Shown here: positions 5,251 through 6,215 of the stretch, piece after piece
How the letters are laid out: each line of letters starts with the position of its first letter
Position numbering within the stretch: position 1 is the first letter of the stretch
Source: Lachnospiraceae bacterium
Lineage (GTDB): Bacteria; Bacillota_A; Clostridia; Lachnospirales; Lachnospiraceae
Assembly (NCBI GenBank): GCA_017553665.1
Contig: JAFZKM010000259.1
Location: 1 to 6,215 of the forward strand
DNA length: 6,215 bases
Direction of reading: 5' to 3'
The notes under the pieces: generated by a model
Database searches by the model: none
What the model saw: the letters and a program-made list of their open reading frames with translations, nothing else
What the model was told of the DNA's origin: nothing
Position numbers and translations under genes: made by a program

Positions 5251-5595
5251 TTACAACGCCAGCTTATAACAGGCCCACTGATTTAGGCTTACTCCTTCGT
5301 TCGAGGCCTCTATGGCCAGTCTTTTGTGCAGGGATTTGGGCACTCTGAGCACAAATTTCCCGCTATACCCTTCGTCCTGCTGCGGCACGGGAATCGGCAA
5401 TCCATGCGCGAGCTTCACCTCGATATACCCTTCCATTGCCTCATTCAGTGACTCCATCAGATCGTCCAGGCTTTCGCCCGTACTCTGGCATCCATCCAGT
5501 TCCAGCACCCAACCGTAGTAATAATGCCCTGATTCGTCACTGATCTCTTTTATCATTTTTGTGTAAGGGAGTTCCATATAATCCTTAACCTGCAT
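5251..5595 (-). CDS. HicB-family antitoxin-like protein, solitary
   Basis: 114 aa. The N-terminal part (about 10-65) fits the HicB partial RNase H-like domain: YYYGWVLELDGCQSTGESLDDLMESLNEAM, strands then helix (24-54; contiguous pieces GWVLELDGCQSTGES and LMESLNEAMEGYI). The C-terminus KFVLRVPKSLHKRLAIEAS...SLNQWACYKLA (80-113) is a ribbon-helix-helix DNA-binding domain, as in autoregulating HicB antitoxins. The usual HicA toxin (about 60-80 aa, dsRNA-binding-like) is absent: the 65 bases downstream and the space up to the tRNA upstream contain no such frame. So it is an orphan antitoxin, or a regulator of other genes. Start ATG 5593-5595 has GAGG (minus strand) seven bases upstream. Its promoter overlaps a direct repeat that could be its own operator. 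Confidence 0.85.
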   Translation of the reverse strand: MQVKDYMELPYTKMIKEISDESGHYYYGWVLELDGCQSTGESLDDLMESLNEAMEGYIEVKLAHGLPIPVPQQDEGYSGKFVLRVPKSLHKRLAIEASNEGVSLNQWACYKLAL

Positions 5596-5632
5596 ACTTC
5601 CGCCTCACTTTCCTATCCTTGCGAGCTCCTTT

Positions 5633-5661
5633 ATAGTATCATATTTAGTATCAGATAACAA
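5633..5661 (-). promoter_or_regulatory. Candidate promoter for the hicB-like gene
   Basis: On the minus strand TTGTTA (5656-5661) and TACTAT (5633-5638) are spaced by 17 bases. Transcription would begin near 5626, about 31 bases before the start codon. The TAGTATCA direct repeats lie within it. Confidence 0.5.
5634..5653. repeat. Direct repeat TAGTATCA, candidate operator
   Basis: TAGTATCA occurs at 5634-5641 and 5646-5653, 12 bases start to start, covering the -10 box and most of the spacer of the hicB-like promoter. Ribbon-helix-helix repressors commonly bind such spaced repeats in their own promoter, so autoregulation is plausible but inferred. Confidence 0.45.
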
Positions 5662-5766
5662 GTAGAAATATAGACTTCCAGAATAACAAAACAGATTTTT
5701 GGGAAATAAAAAACTTGAAAACTCGAGTGAAAAGACAATTCAGAACCACTCAGAAATAAAAAGAAA
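5662..5766. other. AT-rich trailer between tRNA-Leu and the hicB-like gene, nothing firm
   Basis: This holds no convincing gene and no clear intrinsic terminator for the tRNA transcript. Only a weak GAGTG/CACTC pairing with a 17-base loop, then T-rich sequence on the minus strand, could act as one. Confidence 0.4.
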
Positions 5767-5850
5767 TGCCGGTGACCGGACTCGAACCGGTACGAAGTTG
5801 CCCCCGAGGGATTTTAAGTCCCTTGCGTCTGCCAATTCCGCCACACCGGC
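5767..5850 (-). tRNA. tRNA-Leu(UAA)
   Basis: 84 nt with acceptor GCCGGTG/CACCGGC and discriminator A. The anticodon stem AGGGA/TCCCT encloses the loop CTTAAAA (anticodon UAA). A class II variable arm closes over a GCAA loop with two G-U pairs. T-arm ACCGG-TTCGAGT-CCGGT. The 3' CCA is not encoded and would be added by tRNA nucleotidyltransferase. It is the last tRNA of the cluster. Confidence 0.95.
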
Positions 5851-5852
5851 AA

Positions 5853-5873
5853 ATTCAATGAAAAGCATTGAAT
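5853..5873 (-). repeat. Hairpin between tRNA-Val and tRNA-Leu
   Basis: ATTCAATG (5853-5860) pairs perfectly with CATTGAAT (5866-5873) around a 5-base loop, within the 54-base tRNA spacer. It could guide processing of a joint transcript. Confidence 0.55.
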
Positions 5874-5904
5874 CCGCGTATTACGCTCCCTCAATAATGA
5901 GGTA

Positions 5905-5977
5905 TGGGACCTATAGGGCTCGAACCTATGACCCTCTGCTTGTAAGGCAGATGCTCTCCCAGCTGAGCTAAGATCCC
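5905..5977 (-). tRNA. tRNA-Val(UAC)
   Basis: 73 nt with acceptor GGGATCT/AGGTCCC (one U-G pair) and discriminator A. The anticodon stem TCTGC/GCAGA encloses CTTACAA (anticodon UAC). T-arm ATAGG-TTCGAGC-CCTAT. CCA is not encoded. It lies 54 bases before tRNA-Leu and 180 bases after tRNA-Asp. Confidence 0.95.
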
Positions 5978-5988
5978 AAGAAATCCTA

Positions 5989-6007
5989 AAATCTGCGAAG
6001 CAGATTT
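5989..6007. repeat. Perfect 8-bp hairpin with GAA triloop in tRNA spacer
   Basis: AAATCTGC (5989-5996) and GCAGATTT (6000-6007) flank GAA. The GCGAAGC core is the same stable mini-hairpin core as in the RT leader, on the opposite strand. It lies 11 bases upstream of the tRNA-Val 5' end. Confidence 0.65.
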
Positions 6008-6012
6008 GCTGG

Positions 6013-6071
6013 CTTTCATTTTGATCAGAAAATGTGCAAGCGATTCAATTGCATATTTTCTAAAATGAAAG
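6013..6071. repeat. Long imperfect hairpin in tRNA spacer
   Basis: CTTTCATTTT (6013-6022) pairs with AAAATGAAAG (6062-6071). After a 4-base GATC bulge, 6027-6039 pairs with 6049-6061 with one mismatch, leaving a 9-base loop. About 22 bp pair in total. Confidence 0.65.
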
Positions 6072-6084
6072 TGTGAAGCGATAG

Positions 6085-6152
6085 CGAAACAATTTCATCT
6101 TTCAATTTTCGAGTTGCATCGCAACGATGAAAATTGAAAAGCAATTGTTTCG
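6085..6152. repeat. Three-tier hairpin in tRNA spacer
   Basis: CGAAACAATT (6085-6094) pairs with AATTGTTTCG (6143-6152). TTTCAATTTTC (6100-6110) pairs with GAAAATTGAAA (6129-6139). GTTGC (6113-6117) pairs with GCAAC (6121-6125) around ATC. Internal loops separate the tiers. It starts five bases after the tRNA-Asp 3' end on the minus strand. Confidence 0.65.
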
Positions 6153-6157
6153 TACAA

Positions 6158-6215
6158 CGACCCAGATCGGACTCGAACCGACGACTTCCGCCGTGACAGG
6201 GCGGCGCTCTAACCA
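6158..6215 (-). tRNA. tRNA-Asp(GUC), 5' part outside window
   Basis: The 3' 58 bases are present. The anticodon stem CCGCC/GGCGG encloses CTGTCAC (anticodon GUC). T-arm GTCGG-TTCGAGT-CCGAT, acceptor 3' strand CTGGGTC and discriminator G, as expected for Asp. CCA is not encoded. The 5' acceptor strand and part of the D-arm are beyond the edge. Confidence 0.92.

Noticed and set aside
5596..5766. A hicA toxin gene next to the hicB-like gene.
   Set aside because: No frame of the expected 60-80 codons exists here or in the 65 bases on the other side.
5699..5971. A 90-codon plus-strand open frame.
   Set aside because: It runs antisense across tRNA-Leu and most of tRNA-Val; the apparent protein is tRNA sequence read in reverse.
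5853..6152. CRISPR-like array from the repeated palindromes.
   Set aside because: The hairpins differ in sequence and length and show no regular repeat-spacer pattern.

Overview
The window reads as a piece of a Clostridia chromosome (Bacillota), most likely a gut Lachnospiraceae-type genome. The reasons are strong Shine-Dalgarno sites (AGGAGG, GGGAGG), a TTG start, GC-rich genes set against AT-rich spacers, tRNA genes without encoded CCA, and protein families I associate with that group. The taxonomic call is inference from style, not from a marker gene. Every supported gene lies on the minus strand, so the window is best read from right to left.

Right end (6215 to 5767): a tRNA cluster in the order Asp(GUC, cut by the window edge), Val(UAC), Leu(UAA). 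The 180-base Asp-Val spacer is almost entirely long AT-rich hairpins, and a smaller hairpin sits between Val and Leu. Next come a solitary HicB-family antitoxin (5595-5251) with its own promoter overlapping a direct repeat, and then a protein of unknown function with two C-terminal zinc ribbons (5185-4316), also with a promoter. A tight pair follows: a Nudix hydrolase with a TTG start (4256-3756) and an MBL-fold metallohydrolase (3759-2806), coupled by an ATGA overlap.

Left half (2774 to 1): a consensus-like sigma-A promoter drives a small protein (2679-2158) with an amphipathic N-terminus and a C-terminal domain faintly like a nuclease fold. Then comes a 269-base non-coding gap holding a 139-base region (1975-2113) that folds into a closed multi-helix structure with a possible 7-bp pseudoknot. 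It is followed by a 416-aa stand-alone reverse transcriptase (1888-638) with an intact catalytic core but no maturase or endonuclease part, and by a tandem-GNAT acetyltransferase (641 to beyond base 1) joined to it by an ATGA overlap. A near-perfect 60-base palindrome of the GGGGACGGTTCT type is inserted in frame in the acetyltransferase gene. A half copy of the same motif supplies the stop codon of the 2158-2679 gene.

The most interesting possibility is that structured RNA, reverse transcriptase and acetyltransferase, perhaps with the upstream small protein, form one functional cassette. This would be analogous to retrons and defence-associated reverse transcriptases, whose RNA lies next to the RT gene. 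The sequence supports the pieces and their arrangement; the function is inference.
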